NCBI GenBank assembly: GCA_028819005.1
Contig: JAPPMP010000009.1
Location: forward strand, 7,347-71,346
Direction of reading: 5' to 3'
Source of the DNA: Acidimicrobiaceae bacterium
GTDB lineage: Bacteria > Actinomycetota > Acidimicrobiia > Acidimicrobiales > Aldehydirespiratoraceae
DNA length: 64,000 nucleotides
The first letter of the stretch is position 1. Every line of letters starts with the position of its first letter. This document shows, one piece after another, positions 33,691-42,992 of the stretch. The position numbers and the translations under genes are program-made. Below the pieces are notes generated by a model. That model was given only the letters and a program-made list of their open reading frames with translations. It searched no databases and was not told the origin of the DNA.

Positions 33691-35328
33691 CTACCTCGTC
33701 ATGAAGGGCGTGTATTCGGGGATCTCACCGAGCAGGTGCGCTGCAAGAACACGAGCCTGCACCTCAAGCACGCGCCGGTAAGTGATCTTGTAACCGTAGG
33801 TGGGATGCGTTACCTGAGTGTCGAGCCGTCGTTCATAAGCGGATAGCACAGATCGCCGGCCCTTCTGCGTGAGCGAGACTCCACCGGCACGAAACTCGAA
33901 GTCCTTTGCGCTGACCTCGCCGTTGTTGATCGCGTTGATCACGACGGACTCCGCAACCAAGGGTCGGAACTCCTCAGCCAGGTCCAACGAGAGAGCAGGG
34001 CGACCGAAGCGAGGGCGGTGAAACACGCCCAAGTACGGGTCGAGGCCGACAGCGATTGCCGTTGCGGTCAAGTCCTTGGTCAACAGCGCATACACATACG
34101 ACAGCAGACAGTTGACGGGATCTCTTGGCGGTCTTCGGTTGCGTCCGTTGAAGTCGAAGGCCCCGAGACTCTCATCACGGATCATCGACGCGAACTGTGA
34201 GAAGTACAGCCGCGCTCCCGTGCCTTCCATGCCCAGCAAACTCTCGATCGACTCGCTCCGATGGATACCCTCTGCGAGCGATTTGAGTTGTTCCACCTCG
34301 CGCTGGACGTCGGTGCGTGCGTTTCTCCTCAAGAATGTCCGCGAGTTGCGCAACTTTCCTTCGATCATCGCCTGAGCGATCGGCAGACCAGCTTGTGCAG
34401 CTATCGCGACTTGGCGCCGACGAAGGTCGACGTGCTTGGAGGGAAGCCCCTCTGCGATTCCTTGGAACCATCCACCATAGGAGAACCAGCAGACAGGGAT
34501 TTCCTCTCGAAACGCCGCCCGCATCATCTGGCTGCTGACCTGAACGTTGCCGTATATGGCTATCTGCGACACGTCGATGAGGCGAAGTTGCTGGATTTCG
34601 TCACGGCCCTTGCTGACCACGACCCGCCCGGAACGGATACCGATCCTGGCGCCTTGCTCGGTCACATAGAGAGGTCTCGCTGCTGAGTCGCGCGGCGTGA
34701 GGCGGCGGGGAGCGGTTGTGCTGCGTTTCGTGTGGAGGTTTGTCTCGTCTGGCAGACAAATGCCGACCAGCGAGCATCTTGGGCACTTCGGACTATCGAT
34801 GAGTGGCGGCGGTGCCTCAGGTTGAGCCGCGACTTCGCGCAGTTTCGCGACCAGAGTCAACGTGTGGTCGATCAACGGTTGATCAAACGGAACGGTCGTG
34901 CGCTTGCGAGTCTCGGCAAAATAGAACTGGCCTTCGGTGCATTCGTAGCCGTTGTCTTGCAGCAGCAAACCGATCGTGCATATCTGCACCTGTTCGGGCA
35001 TCCAGGCCGGACCGTGTTTGGGTGGCCGCCCGCGTTTCACCTCCACGGGCACGACACTGCCGTTGCGCTGCTCAATGACGTCGGCCTTGGCGATCAGGCC
35101 GAGCCGGTGGGAACTCAACTCGACAGACTTGGCTTTCTTGAACGGTGGATCCTCAACTGTGCCCATACGACCACCACCAGCGTCAACCACCCGGTGGACG
35201 TAGAGACCCTCGACGGTGTCCCGATTGTGCTCGAAACGCGACTGCACCCACTCCAGATAAAACAGCCTCGGGCAATACTCGAACTCATTGATCATCCGAG
35301 CCGGCACAAGATCAGGAACTTCACTCAC
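33691..35328 (-). CDS. cas1: Cas4-Cas1 fusion protein
   Basis: A 545-residue fusion. Residues about 1-205 are Cas4: MINEFEYCPRLFYLEWVQ gives the first cluster Cys, VVPVEVKRGRPP the nuclease DEK core, and CPRCSLVGIC the last three Cys of the Fe-S cluster. Residues about 215-545 are Cas1: LYVTEQGARIGIRSGRVVV opens the beta domain, and GMEGTGARLYF (Glu), YLGVFHRPRFGRPALSLDLAEEFRP (His, Asp) supply the metal ligands. Cas4 trims prespacers and selects the PAM side, and Cas1 integrates them. The fusion is typical of type I-G. The GTG start overlaps the previous gene by 8 bp (GTGAGTGA). Confidence 0.97.
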   Translation of the reverse strand: MSEVPDLVPARMINEFEYCPRLFYLEWVQSRFEHNRDTVEGLYVHRVVDAGGGRMGTVEDPPFKKAKSVELSSHRLGLIAKADVIEQRNGSVVPVEVKRGRPPKHGPAWMPEQVQICTIGLLLQDNGYECTEGQFYFAETRKRTTVPFDQPLIDHTLTLVAKLREVAAQPEAPPPLIDSPKCPRCSLVGICLPDETNLHTKRSTTAPRRLTPRDSAARPLYVTEQGARIGIRSGRVVVSKGRDEIQQLRLIDVSQIAIYGNVQVSSQMMRAAFREEIPVCWFSYGGWFQGIAEGLPSKHVDLRRRQVAIAAQAGLPIAQAMIEGKLRNSRTFLRRNARTDVQREVEQLKSLAEGIHRSESIESLLGMEGTGARLYFSQFASMIRDESLGAFDFNGRNRRPPRDPVNCLLSYVYALLTKDLTATAIAVGLDPYLGVFHRPRFGRPALSLDLAEEFRPLVAESVVINAINNGEVSAKDFEFRAGGVSLTQKGRRSVLSAYERRLDTQVTHPTYGYKITYRRVLEVQARVLAAHLLGEIPEYTPFMTR

Positions 35329-36232
35329 GCTGCCAAATTACGCGAGGCGGACCGAACGTTCCGTATCCACCTTGATCACTTCGCCGAATCTGTGACTGGA
35401 GGACGCGATTTATTCCCCACGCCCTGTACCACTTCAGACGATGGTGTTCACCCTCATTTCCTTCTGGAGCGACATGGCCCAGCAAGGACCCCACCGTCCT
35501 GGAGGAGGCAGGCACTCCCCAGAGAGGCCAAGTGAACGCTCCGCTCTTCCAAGACCCCGAGCAGCCCTGCGTGCGGGTGCGGTTCTTGGATTTGAAACTA
35601 GGGAATCTGACCAAACCCAATACAGCGAGGGCTTCAGCGCCTGGATTCGTGGGTTTCTTGGACTTCGAGGGATCCGAGGCGCTAAGGGCATGGTCTCGGT
35701 CGTCGACCGTGTCCCACATCAGCGAATCACGAGCGCCTTCATAGCTCCACTGCGATCCAAGGTCCGCAACGATCTCGTCCTCGGTTACTTCGCCGAGACT
35801 GGTACGAGCAATCGAGAGGAACTTCTGCTGTCCCGCCGTGAAATAGAAGTCCGACGGCTTCGCGATCTGGCTCCGGTCCAAGCTGTCTTCGGCCAGAAGG
35901 CATGCTGCAAGCAGTCCCGACGCTCCCGCATCGCGCCCCTGTTCCAAATACTTCCGAATTTCCGGAGACTTCAGTTTCAATTTGGGGTCGATCGACTCGT
36001 CTAGAGCGGGCCCGTCAAGCCAGCGCGCTGCGACAAAGAGAACCGCTTCAGCGATCTCGTCAAGGTCGACCGCTGGTTCGAGGACGGGCTGTGGGATCGG
36101 TTGATCGGTCCAGAACAGCGCGCACTTTTGACCTCGCCAATCCAAAGCTACCTGTACACCCAGCGCCGCTAGGAATCCAAGCGGATTGGTTCCAGGTAGA
36201 CCTGACAACAAGGTTCCACCCGATTCAGTCAT
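35321..36232 (-). CDS. Probable type I-G Cas8/Csb3-like effector subunit
   Basis: A 303-residue protein in the operon slot between cas3 and cas4-cas1. The opening LLSGLPGTNPLGFLAALGV resembles the start of Csx17/Csb3-type large-subunit proteins (a Leu-Gly-rich strand-turn-helix). The rest is divergent: WYRAWGINRVLQSQIRRSDQ near the C-terminus, and no nuclease motif. By position and this motif it should be the effector's Cas8-like subunit, but it is much shorter than Csx17. ATG 36232 has AGAGGAGA upstream and overlaps the cas3 stop by 8 bp (ATGACTGA). The family name is less certain than for its neighbours. Confidence 0.75.
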   Translation of the reverse strand: MTESGGTLLSGLPGTNPLGFLAALGVQVALDWRGQKCALFWTDQPIPQPVLEPAVDLDEIAEAVLFVAARWLDGPALDESIDPKLKLKSPEIRKYLEQGRDAGASGLLAACLLAEDSLDRSQIAKPSDFYFTAGQQKFLSIARTSLGEVTEDEIVADLGSQWSYEGARDSLMWDTVDDRDHALSASDPSKSKKPTNPGAEALAVLGLVRFPSFKSKNRTRTQGCSGSWKSGAFTWPLWGVPASSRTVGSLLGHVAPEGNEGEHHRLKWYRAWGINRVLQSQIRRSDQGGYGTFGPPRVIWQRE

Positions 36233-39203
36233 TGGCTGTCTCCTCTGCACTCCGTTGTTGATCCGCTAACCGAAGAATCGCTTCCAGCCAGGCGAGTCCG
36301 TGATGTCCGTACTTCGCCTGCAAGCGCCAGAATCGGTCTGCCATCTCCAACGCGAGGGGCGTCTCGGCAAGGTCTGAACGCGTGCTCAGTTCGAATGTCC
36401 CGTCGGCTTCCCGCTGTTCTCGCAGTCCATTGTCGGGAGTGACGCGGAATCTTCCGTCGACGAACTCGCCTGAGATCGCCAGGGTTTGCGACTCCGGATC
36501 CTCCTTGATCGCCGGGAGCGGTCGGCTGTAACCATGATGCGAACCCACGAGGTGCAGAACCAAGTCTGGATCATGCGCCTGAACGAGCAACTCCGGCACG
36601 CTCTGCACGAGGGCGACGCTGCTGAACTCATGGCGTACCGGCGGCCACTCGTGTCGTCGCGTCCGGGCACCTCGCAGCGACTTTGCCAACGGCTCGTCCA
36701 TCGACGCGAGCCTCACGGAGTCGTGGCCGTGCATCTGCGCTTGGAACCTCGGGTCGACTTTGCCGAGATCGTGCAACTGGGCCGCCAATCGCAGGTCGCC
36801 GACCATCTCGTTCGGAAGGCCCAGGTTCTGAGCAAACTCCTCCACCTTGGCTCCCACCCCGACCAAGTGTTCTCGCAGCGTGGTCTTAGTTCCAGTCAGA
36901 GACGGCTTGTCATCGAAACCGTCCAGGGCCGCGGGATCGACCGAGTCCTGAACCAGCACGTAGTAGTTCGCGGCCCCCTCCCCGTTGACGATTTCGATCT
37001 CCGGGGCGGCGCCAACGAACTTCTCGACGACCTCGGACATCCAGACCGGAATCCCCGAGGACGGCGAAGACTCGCTCACTTCCACCAACCAGTCCTGAAT
37101 CACCTTATCGGGGGACCTTTCGGCATCGCGTTCCTGTGCGGGCTTAGGCGGCGACGGGCAAGCGAACCCCTCGAACAAGCGCTCGTCGAGGCGGAGTGTC
37201 GCACGTCTCCCATACGCGACCTGCGCCTCGTCGCCGAGGTCAAACGCTGCTCCGGGTTCGTTCGTCACCTCACCTGGATCGACCCGTTGCGCCGGGCGAT
37301 AGCCCGGATCCCAGGCGCCATTCCGAATCCCGCCGAGACGCGGCTCCACGATGAGCACGTCTCCGGGTTCGACCTGTTCGGCCCGCAACAACCGTTCGAC
37401 CCCAGGGTCGCGCCGCGTCCACCGGACCACACCAGTCAACTCCCGCTCCTGCGTCCTTGATCGACCCGAGTTCTCAGTGGGGTTCTCAATGGCAACGTCG
37501 CTCACCACCGATTCCTCAGCGCCGCGAAGCCAATCCTTGGCCGCAGAGATCGGTACCGCCAGAAACTCGGCGGGCCGCGGCGGTACCAGAGAGATTGCCT
37601 GTTCCGAGTGGTCGTGGCGCCAGACGACAGATACTTCAGGCTCGACTTGGCGCTCCTTGCCGTGCAGAAACTCCGCTATCGAAGGATCGATGACTGGTCT
37701 GGGACTCGTCTGCGACCAAGCGTCGATGTGTGTCGGAAGCAGCAGGGGCGCCTCGGACTTGTCGGCCTGCGCCTCGCCACCGATACGGGCGAGCAGTCCG
37801 GCCGCCGGACCGACATCGATCTCGCTGCCTTCTGCGGCTTGCTGCAGGCCATCCCAAGCGATCCTCGCTCTGTCGCCGTAGACCGGGTCCGGCTTCTTCG
37901 GATTGAGCGCCGAAGCAACGCCTAGGATCCAACACCGAGCTGCAACTTCGTGGCTCGATTCCTCAGACTCAGCTCCGCCCGTCGGGTTGCCTTTCCGCCT
38001 CTGAGCGGCAAGGCTGCCGCGACGGTCGAGCCGACCGAGGCGCTGCTGCAGACTGTCGATCGGCGCCGCCTCGGTGATGAGGACGTCGAAGCTGAAATCG
38101 GCGCCCACCTCGATCGCTTGGGTCGCAACCACCACAGTCGGTTCCGCGATCGCCTTGCCACGCTCGGGATCAACGCAATCGCTGATCTCCTGCATCACGG
38201 CCACCTTGTCGAGCGGGCGCATTCGGCCAATCACCAGATGGGCGGCGATTCCTTTGTCCCGAAGGGCCGCGTGAACCTCGCGAGCGGTGCGCACGCGGTT
38301 CACGATCACTCCGACACTCCGCTCGTCCGGTCGAAGGTTCCTGCAGCCTGCGCCGAGCAGACTCAGGACCTTCGACGGCACGGTCTCGTCCGCGGGCCGG
38401 GTTCCAGGCACTTCCACGAGCGTGGCTCGCTTGGGAGCCTCAGCGATCTGCTTCAACCTGCCTGAGGACTCAAGGTCATCAGGCTCAAGCCGGAACCGCT
38501 CCTCCGAATCAGTGGTCGGCGTGGCCGACATCTCCACGACCTCGAATCGGCGGGGAAGCCCTCCGCCGATTGAACGGATTCCGGGGATCTCGCCATCGGA
38601 GGAAACGTCGCTCAGGGTGCATGCGAACGCATGGCTCAGATGGACCTCGTCGAGGATGACCAAGCAGTCGTTGCCAGCCAGGCCCGCATGTACCGGCCCC
38701 ATCCGCTCGCTCACACCATAACCCCTGAACAGCAGGCGCGATCCAAACTGATCGACCGTCGAGACCAACACCCAAGGCTGCTCGGGCCGACTGACCCAGT
38801 CACCGTCGATGGGGATTCCACCCCTTAGAGCCGCGACACCCAGCACCTCATCCGCCTGGGACAGGGCGCGGAGACGCTCTCGCGCCATGGCGAGCACCCC
38901 GCCGTTCGCGTCGCGGACCGCGTCGCGGATCTTCCGAGCGCGCTCCACCACTTGGTCCACGACTATGCGTCGGTCGATGACGAAGACGACTCGCCGCGGG
39001 AACAGATCAGGACGGGCCGCCAACGTGAACACGGCGGTGTCGAGGACCGACGTCTTCCCCGTGCCCGTGGGAAGGTCGATCACTCTCGGCCACCGGCCCT
39101 CCGCGAGCACTCGCCGCGTCAAGCGACTCTGCCAGGGGTAGGGCGGATGATCGTGGACGGCCTCGAAGTAGGCGTCAAACTCGGAGACCAGCAGGTCATC
39201 CAT
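36225..39203 (-). CDS. cas3: Type I-G Cas3 helicase-nuclease with C-terminal HD domain
   Basis: A 992-residue Cas3. The N-terminal helicase has YPWQSRLTRRVL, Walker A DLPTGTGKTSVLD, VVFVIDRRIVVDQV, box II LVILDEVHLSHAF, VEMSATP (motif III), VIVNRVRTAREVH, VATQAIEVGADF and QRLGRLDRRGS (motif VI). The HD nuclease is at the C-terminus (from about residue 790): AAQLHDLGKVDPRFQAQMHG, RHEFSSVALV, LVGSHHGYSRPLP and LRLADQQRS. This order (helicase then HD) is the reverse of most type I systems and is characteristic of I-U/I-G. It degrades target DNA after Cascade binding. It overlaps csb2 by 8 bp (ATGGATGA). Confidence 0.96.
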   Translation of the reverse strand: MDDLLVSEFDAYFEAVHDHPPYPWQSRLTRRVLAEGRWPRVIDLPTGTGKTSVLDTAVFTLAARPDLFPRRVVFVIDRRIVVDQVVERARKIRDAVRDANGGVLAMARERLRALSQADEVLGVAALRGGIPIDGDWVSRPEQPWVLVSTVDQFGSRLLFRGYGVSERMGPVHAGLAGNDCLVILDEVHLSHAFACTLSDVSSDGEIPGIRSIGGGLPRRFEVVEMSATPTTDSEERFRLEPDDLESSGRLKQIAEAPKRATLVEVPGTRPADETVPSKVLSLLGAGCRNLRPDERSVGVIVNRVRTAREVHAALRDKGIAAHLVIGRMRPLDKVAVMQEISDCVDPERGKAIAEPTVVVATQAIEVGADFSFDVLITEAAPIDSLQQRLGRLDRRGSLAAQRRKGNPTGGAESEESSHEVAARCWILGVASALNPKKPDPVYGDRARIAWDGLQQAAEGSEIDVGPAAGLLARIGGEAQADKSEAPLLLPTHIDAWSQTSPRPVIDPSIAEFLHGKERQVEPEVSVVWRHDHSEQAISLVPPRPAEFLAVPISAAKDWLRGAEESVVSDVAIENPTENSGRSRTQERELTGVVRWTRRDPGVERLLRAEQVEPGDVLIVEPRLGGIRNGAWDPGYRPAQRVDPGEVTNEPGAAFDLGDEAQVAYGRRATLRLDERLFEGFACPSPPKPAQERDAERSPDKVIQDWLVEVSESSPSSGIPVWMSEVVEKFVGAAPEIEIVNGEGAANYYVLVQDSVDPAALDGFDDKPSLTGTKTTLREHLVGVGAKVEEFAQNLGLPNEMVGDLRLAAQLHDLGKVDPRFQAQMHGHDSVRLASMDEPLAKSLRGARTRRHEWPPVRHEFSSVALVQSVPELLVQAHDPDLVLHLVGSHHGYSRPLPAIKEDPESQTLAISGEFVDGRFRVTPDNGLREQREADGTFELSTRSDLAETPLALEMADRFWRLQAKYGHHGLAWLEAILRLADQQRSAEETAND

Positions 39204-40914
39204 CGCCCCTACCCTCCCCGTCGCTCGCCTCGCGTTGAGAGCGGTCGTCCATCGGCCGCATCAGGCCGAGTCCGAGGAAGCGACCGCTTCCGAGCACCAG
39301 CGGGCCGCTCACATCCTCGGGGAACTCGACTGACACATGAACCAACCTTCGCTGGATACCGCCACCCTTGCGGCCCTGCTTGAACGCCGGGAAGTCACGC
39401 GCCGGACGCGTGCCTACAAGGTCCGAAACGAACGACACTCTCACATCGACGGGACGCGGAAGACCGATGTGCGCACAGGACTTGGCGACGGACTCCTCGG
39501 CACGTGCCCATGCCTTCGCCCGCGCCGCTGGCGTTCCGCTGACAAGGTTTCCGGGGTGAGTGGGCAAGGCAACCGGAGTCGCGGACGCCCACCATCGAGA
39601 CCTCCGTTCCCAGACCCGAGGGTTCAAGGATGTCAAGCTGAAAGGCGGTTGCCTCCTTTGCATCCAGGCGTCCCCGTTGGGACCCATAGTGAGCTGCAGC
39701 CGCCTGTCTTCGCGCCGATCTTCCCAAGTACCGATTCCGCGCAGTGTCGCGCGGCGCGCAGCCTCGTCAAGGTTGTGCGGGAGAGAAACAGCGAGACCCA
39801 TGATCCGGCCGTCAGCGCGTTCGTGACCGACATTGGGCAGCGCTAGGAACGAGAGGTGCGGCACCTCCGTCGGCCTGCCGTCTGCGACATGCCCGCTCAC
39901 GCCCTCCGGAATCGGGTCTTCAACAAGGCTGAGCACTGCCTCGCGCAGAACCCTCGCAAGCTCAACGGCCCTTGTAACAGGCATTCGCCTGTGGCTCGGG
40001 TCTAATTCGAAGACGATCCAGTCGCCGGCGGTCGTCGGAATCAGCACCTTGTCCGGGACACCTTCGGTCGCGTCCACCTCACGGTAAGGGACAGCTTGGA
40101 ACGGGAGGCTGCGCGGCTTGATCGCCTTGTGCTGAGCGTGTTCAGCCTCGAGCGCGGCGAGCTGCCCTGATTTCACCCAGCGCAGCATCTGGGTTCCCGC
40201 GCCAGGAGTGTGGGTGGCTGGAGGCGCCTCATCGATCAACCGGCACGAGATCAGGGACGACGAGTGGCCCAGTCGCGTGACCCGGCTCAACAGGCTGTCA
40301 AGCGCTTTGGTCACATCAGGGGTTGGACTGTCATCCCACGCATACGTCACCGAACTGACGGGGGGTAAAACCACAGTCGACTCCGCACCTTCCGAGGGGA
40401 GCAGGGTAACCGAAGGGAAATGACGCTCCTTTTTGCCGCGGTGCTCGGGAAGCAGGGCAACAGCAGTGGCGACGTTGGTAGTCCCAGCGCGCCCCACCAT
40501 CGACTCCACATCCAGTTTCTTGTCGATCTTGTTCTGCAAGCGGCGAGCCTTGGCGGTCAGCTCGCCGCCTGACGACTCGACCTCGTCTTCGAACTGCCCC
40601 AGCAAGTCCGCGACGTCCTCGACACGTTTGTCGTACGAAGCACCGGCAATGACCCTGGTGTCGTTGACTGGAACGAAGTGGCTCACCGCCCTTCTCGCAA
40701 CAGCCCCTGGCGCGTTGATCCGAGGGGGCGGCTGGGTCTCCAACCATTCGAGTGCGGTCCGTTCGGTCTCGTCGGGCGGATCCGCGTCCGCCCAGGCTGC
40801 GACTATCGCCGAGAACAACCGCGCAGCATGGGGCGGCCACTCGTGTGCCGACCGGTCGTGGTGCGCTGTCGCCGTGTAGCGGCCCGTGAGAAAGCTGACC
40901 TCAATGGCGATCAT
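39196..40914 (-). CDS. csb2: Csb2, type I-G Cas5-Cas6 fusion protein
   Basis: A 572-residue member of the GSU0054/Csb2 family. The start MIAIEVSFLTGRYTATAHHD and SAHEWPPHAARLFSAIVAAW are typical, with RINAPGAVARRAVSHFVPVND after them. The C-terminal part has MRPMDDRSQRE and VSFVSDLVGTRPARDFPAFK, a Cas6-like region with a Gly-rich loop (GRKGGGIQRR). It should process pre-crRNA at the repeat hairpin and cap the crRNA 5' handle in the effector. ATG 40914 shares one base with the csb1 stop (TGATG). Confidence 0.93.
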   Translation of the reverse strand: MIAIEVSFLTGRYTATAHHDRSAHEWPPHAARLFSAIVAAWADADPPDETERTALEWLETQPPPRINAPGAVARRAVSHFVPVNDTRVIAGASYDKRVEDVADLLGQFEDEVESSGGELTAKARRLQNKIDKKLDVESMVGRAGTTNVATAVALLPEHRGKKERHFPSVTLLPSEGAESTVVLPPVSSVTYAWDDSPTPDVTKALDSLLSRVTRLGHSSSLISCRLIDEAPPATHTPGAGTQMLRWVKSGQLAALEAEHAQHKAIKPRSLPFQAVPYREVDATEGVPDKVLIPTTAGDWIVFELDPSHRRMPVTRAVELARVLREAVLSLVEDPIPEGVSGHVADGRPTEVPHLSFLALPNVGHERADGRIMGLAVSLPHNLDEAARRATLRGIGTWEDRREDRRLQLTMGPNGDAWMQRRQPPFSLTSLNPRVWERRSRWWASATPVALPTHPGNLVSGTPAARAKAWARAEESVAKSCAHIGLPRPVDVRVSFVSDLVGTRPARDFPAFKQGRKGGGIQRRLVHVSVEFPEDVSGPLVLGSGRFLGLGLMRPMDDRSQREASDGEGRGDG

Positions 40915-42134
40915 CAGTCGCTCTCCGCCGGTTCGCGCGCCGACACTTCGCGGCTGCGCTTGAGCAACTCGACCAGCTTCGGAGCGGGGACCAGGGATAT
41001 CGGACCTTCTTCCCAGCCGACTCCCACTCCGGCAGCAGCGCGGGATGCCTCGGACAACAACCGGGCGGCCGATTCGCGATCGACCTCGACGGCTTCGGGC
41101 GTCGAACCGTCACGGGCGATGAGTTCCAGGCGGGGCGCGTGCTCGGGAACGAGCAGACAACGCGACCGAAGGTCAAGATCGTTCTCGTACCCGTAGGCGA
41201 TCGCTGCGACTCCAAGCGCAGCCACCGCGGTGCGCGCCGCGACCTCAGCGTCTCGACTCAGACCGGCGAACCGCAGGCGCCTCAAGGCAGCCAACGAGAT
41301 TACCGTCGTCTGACGCGCCCCCGAGATGGTCACGCCACCCGACTGCGCGTCGATCCCGGGAGCGATGTTCCCGTGGTTGATCTCTGAGGGGCGGCCGTCC
41401 GATCCGGCGGTCTTCGGCTTCCCCTTGTTGTCACGCGCAGCCTCGGACTCTTCGAGGGTCCAAACCTGCTCAGGGTCGGCATGCTCGTACGCGACCGCCG
41501 CGGCCTTCTCGATCTGCAGAGGATCGATCCGGCTGCCGACCTTGCGCCCGACTTGGGCGTCGAGGCCGACGATCTCCGAGACGTACGCTCGCTGGAACTT
41601 CGAGCCGAGGCCACCCTTGGGACCGGTCGAATCCCACTGGCCGAACAGCAGCGCCGTCGGGGCGTAGCGGAACATCGCCGTCGCGTCCTGGGGCCGAGCC
41701 TCGGTGATGGCCCGCCCCACGTCACTCAACCGGAACAAGGTCCCTTCGAGGAGGCTGTCACGAAAGATGGCGTCCGCGAACCGGTGGGGCGCATCGAGCA
41801 CGGTGATCCTCCCGAGGTCATCAACATCGGCCTCGTCGGTGAAGTCCACGAAGGGCACTGGGAAATGGAGTTCGCCTTCCTCCCAACCCTCTTTCAGTGC
41901 CATTTCCGCGCGGTTCGCCTGGGACGCGACTGAGTCGAGTAGCACGGTTGTCACAACCTTGTCGCCTACCTGCCTCTCCTCAACGGCGTACTTGTGGTCC
42001 GCGTTGACCGCGTAGGTCGGCGGAAAGACCTTGCCACCGGGACCGTCCACAGGTTGCAGTCGCATGATGGAGCGAAGCGCTACCGCCCCGCCTCTGACGG
42101 CATCGTGCAGTAAATCAATCGTTAGTTCAGCCAC
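40914..42134 (-). CDS. csb1: Csb1, type I-G Cas7 backbone protein
   Basis: A 406-residue member of the GSU0053/Csb1 (Cas7) family. VRGGAVALRSIMRLQPVDGPGG, KVFPPTYAV, LDSVASQANRAE, APHRFADAIFRDS and TALLFGQWDSTGPKGGLGSK are conserved segments. RIDPLQIEKAAAVAYEHADP and the Gly-rich SEINHGNIAPG complete the fold. Multiple copies line the crRNA. The ORF extends to 42323, but GTG 42134 has AAGGAG 5 bases upstream and gives normal length. It is the first gene of the cas operon. Confidence 0.95.
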   Translation of the reverse strand: MAELTIDLLHDAVRGGAVALRSIMRLQPVDGPGGKVFPPTYAVNADHKYAVEERQVGDKVVTTVLLDSVASQANRAEMALKEGWEEGELHFPVPFVDFTDEADVDDLGRITVLDAPHRFADAIFRDSLLEGTLFRLSDVGRAITEARPQDATAMFRYAPTALLFGQWDSTGPKGGLGSKFQRAYVSEIVGLDAQVGRKVGSRIDPLQIEKAAAVAYEHADPEQVWTLEESEAARDNKGKPKTAGSDGRPSEINHGNIAPGIDAQSGGVTISGARQTTVISLAALRRLRFAGLSRDAEVAARTAVAALGVAAIAYGYENDLDLRSRCLLVPEHAPRLELIARDGSTPEAVEVDRESAARLLSEASRAAAGVGVGWEEGPISLVPAPKLVELLKRSREVSAREPAESD

Positions 42135-42992
42135 TTGGGCTCCTTTCGTTCGGGTCCTAGCATCCTGCCAGAACCAACTCGGTTGAGTATCGCGCGAGGG
42201 TGTGACAGCACTCCCTTTGCGACATCGGAGTCGAACAGTTCCCCATGGCAACGTCTCCTCCACTAGGGGTCTCGCCAAGAACTTCGTGGCCACGCACGTC
42301 GAACACCTCCTGTCGCCCTTCAACCGTCGTCGCTCGACGCTGGTCGAAACCCGATTGGGTTCTTCCGAGACTGGTTTGTCGGAATATCAGAAGCTCTGGG
42401 GGCAGACATCGGGGTGCTAGTGTTTGCGCTTGATGGCATGGCGGTTTGCTCACTCTCGCTACCTGATTCACACATGTCACGAACAAGATCGATCCCGTGG
42501 TCGATTCCATGCCTGCGCCAGTGAATCGACCAGCGCGTCGTTCTTTGTCGGAAGCGCTTGCGACGTTGGGAGCCGAGACCTTGGAATATGATCATGTTAT
42601 ATTCATTAGTAGTTTGCGTAGCGGTGAAAACTCAGGGTATCATGGTTCTTGGAGATATCCACCATGAGACCGTACCGACGAGTCACCGAACCTCAACCCA
42701 CGGACCCAGAATTTCCAAGTTTCGCCGTAGTTCGCGGATCTTGCTTCATTGCAGATAGTCGTCAGTTGTTTGAGACGCGGTGTATCCACCAACTCCAGGG
42801 AGACTCGTTCTCCCTCTGCTTTACGGCCTCACCGAACGTGCGGATGCACTCGATATCCACGACACCAAAACGACAGAGACCACCCCCGACAGGCGGTCTC
42901 GAGCCCACCGCCGAAGAGACACGGACCGTGGCTGAAACACACCAGCGGCTCGTCACCGCGTCAACCCGATTTTGTGATCGCCACTCCCCACC
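42135..42992. other. Long non-coding region upstream of the cas operon
   Basis: About 860 bp between csb1 and the NYN gene. GC is lower near 42420-42760, including TGATCATGTTATATTCATTA around 42588-42607. Short ORFs on both strands have no family features. It must hold the cas promoter. A terminator for the NYN gene lies at 42866-42900. No CRISPR repeat or spacer copy was recognised. Confidence 0.6.
42866..42900 (-). terminator. Intrinsic terminator after the NYN gene
   Basis: On the minus strand GAGACCGCC pairs with GGTGGTCTC (9 bp, one G-U) around a 7-base loop and is followed by TGTCGTTTTGG. It lies about 93 bases after the NYN stop and insulates the cas operon from it. Confidence 0.7.

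Noticed and set aside
39203-40914. A second CRISPR subtype or additional nuclease in the cas operon
   Set aside because: All six genes fit one type I-G operon, with no Cas9, Cas10, Cas12 or other subtype marker.
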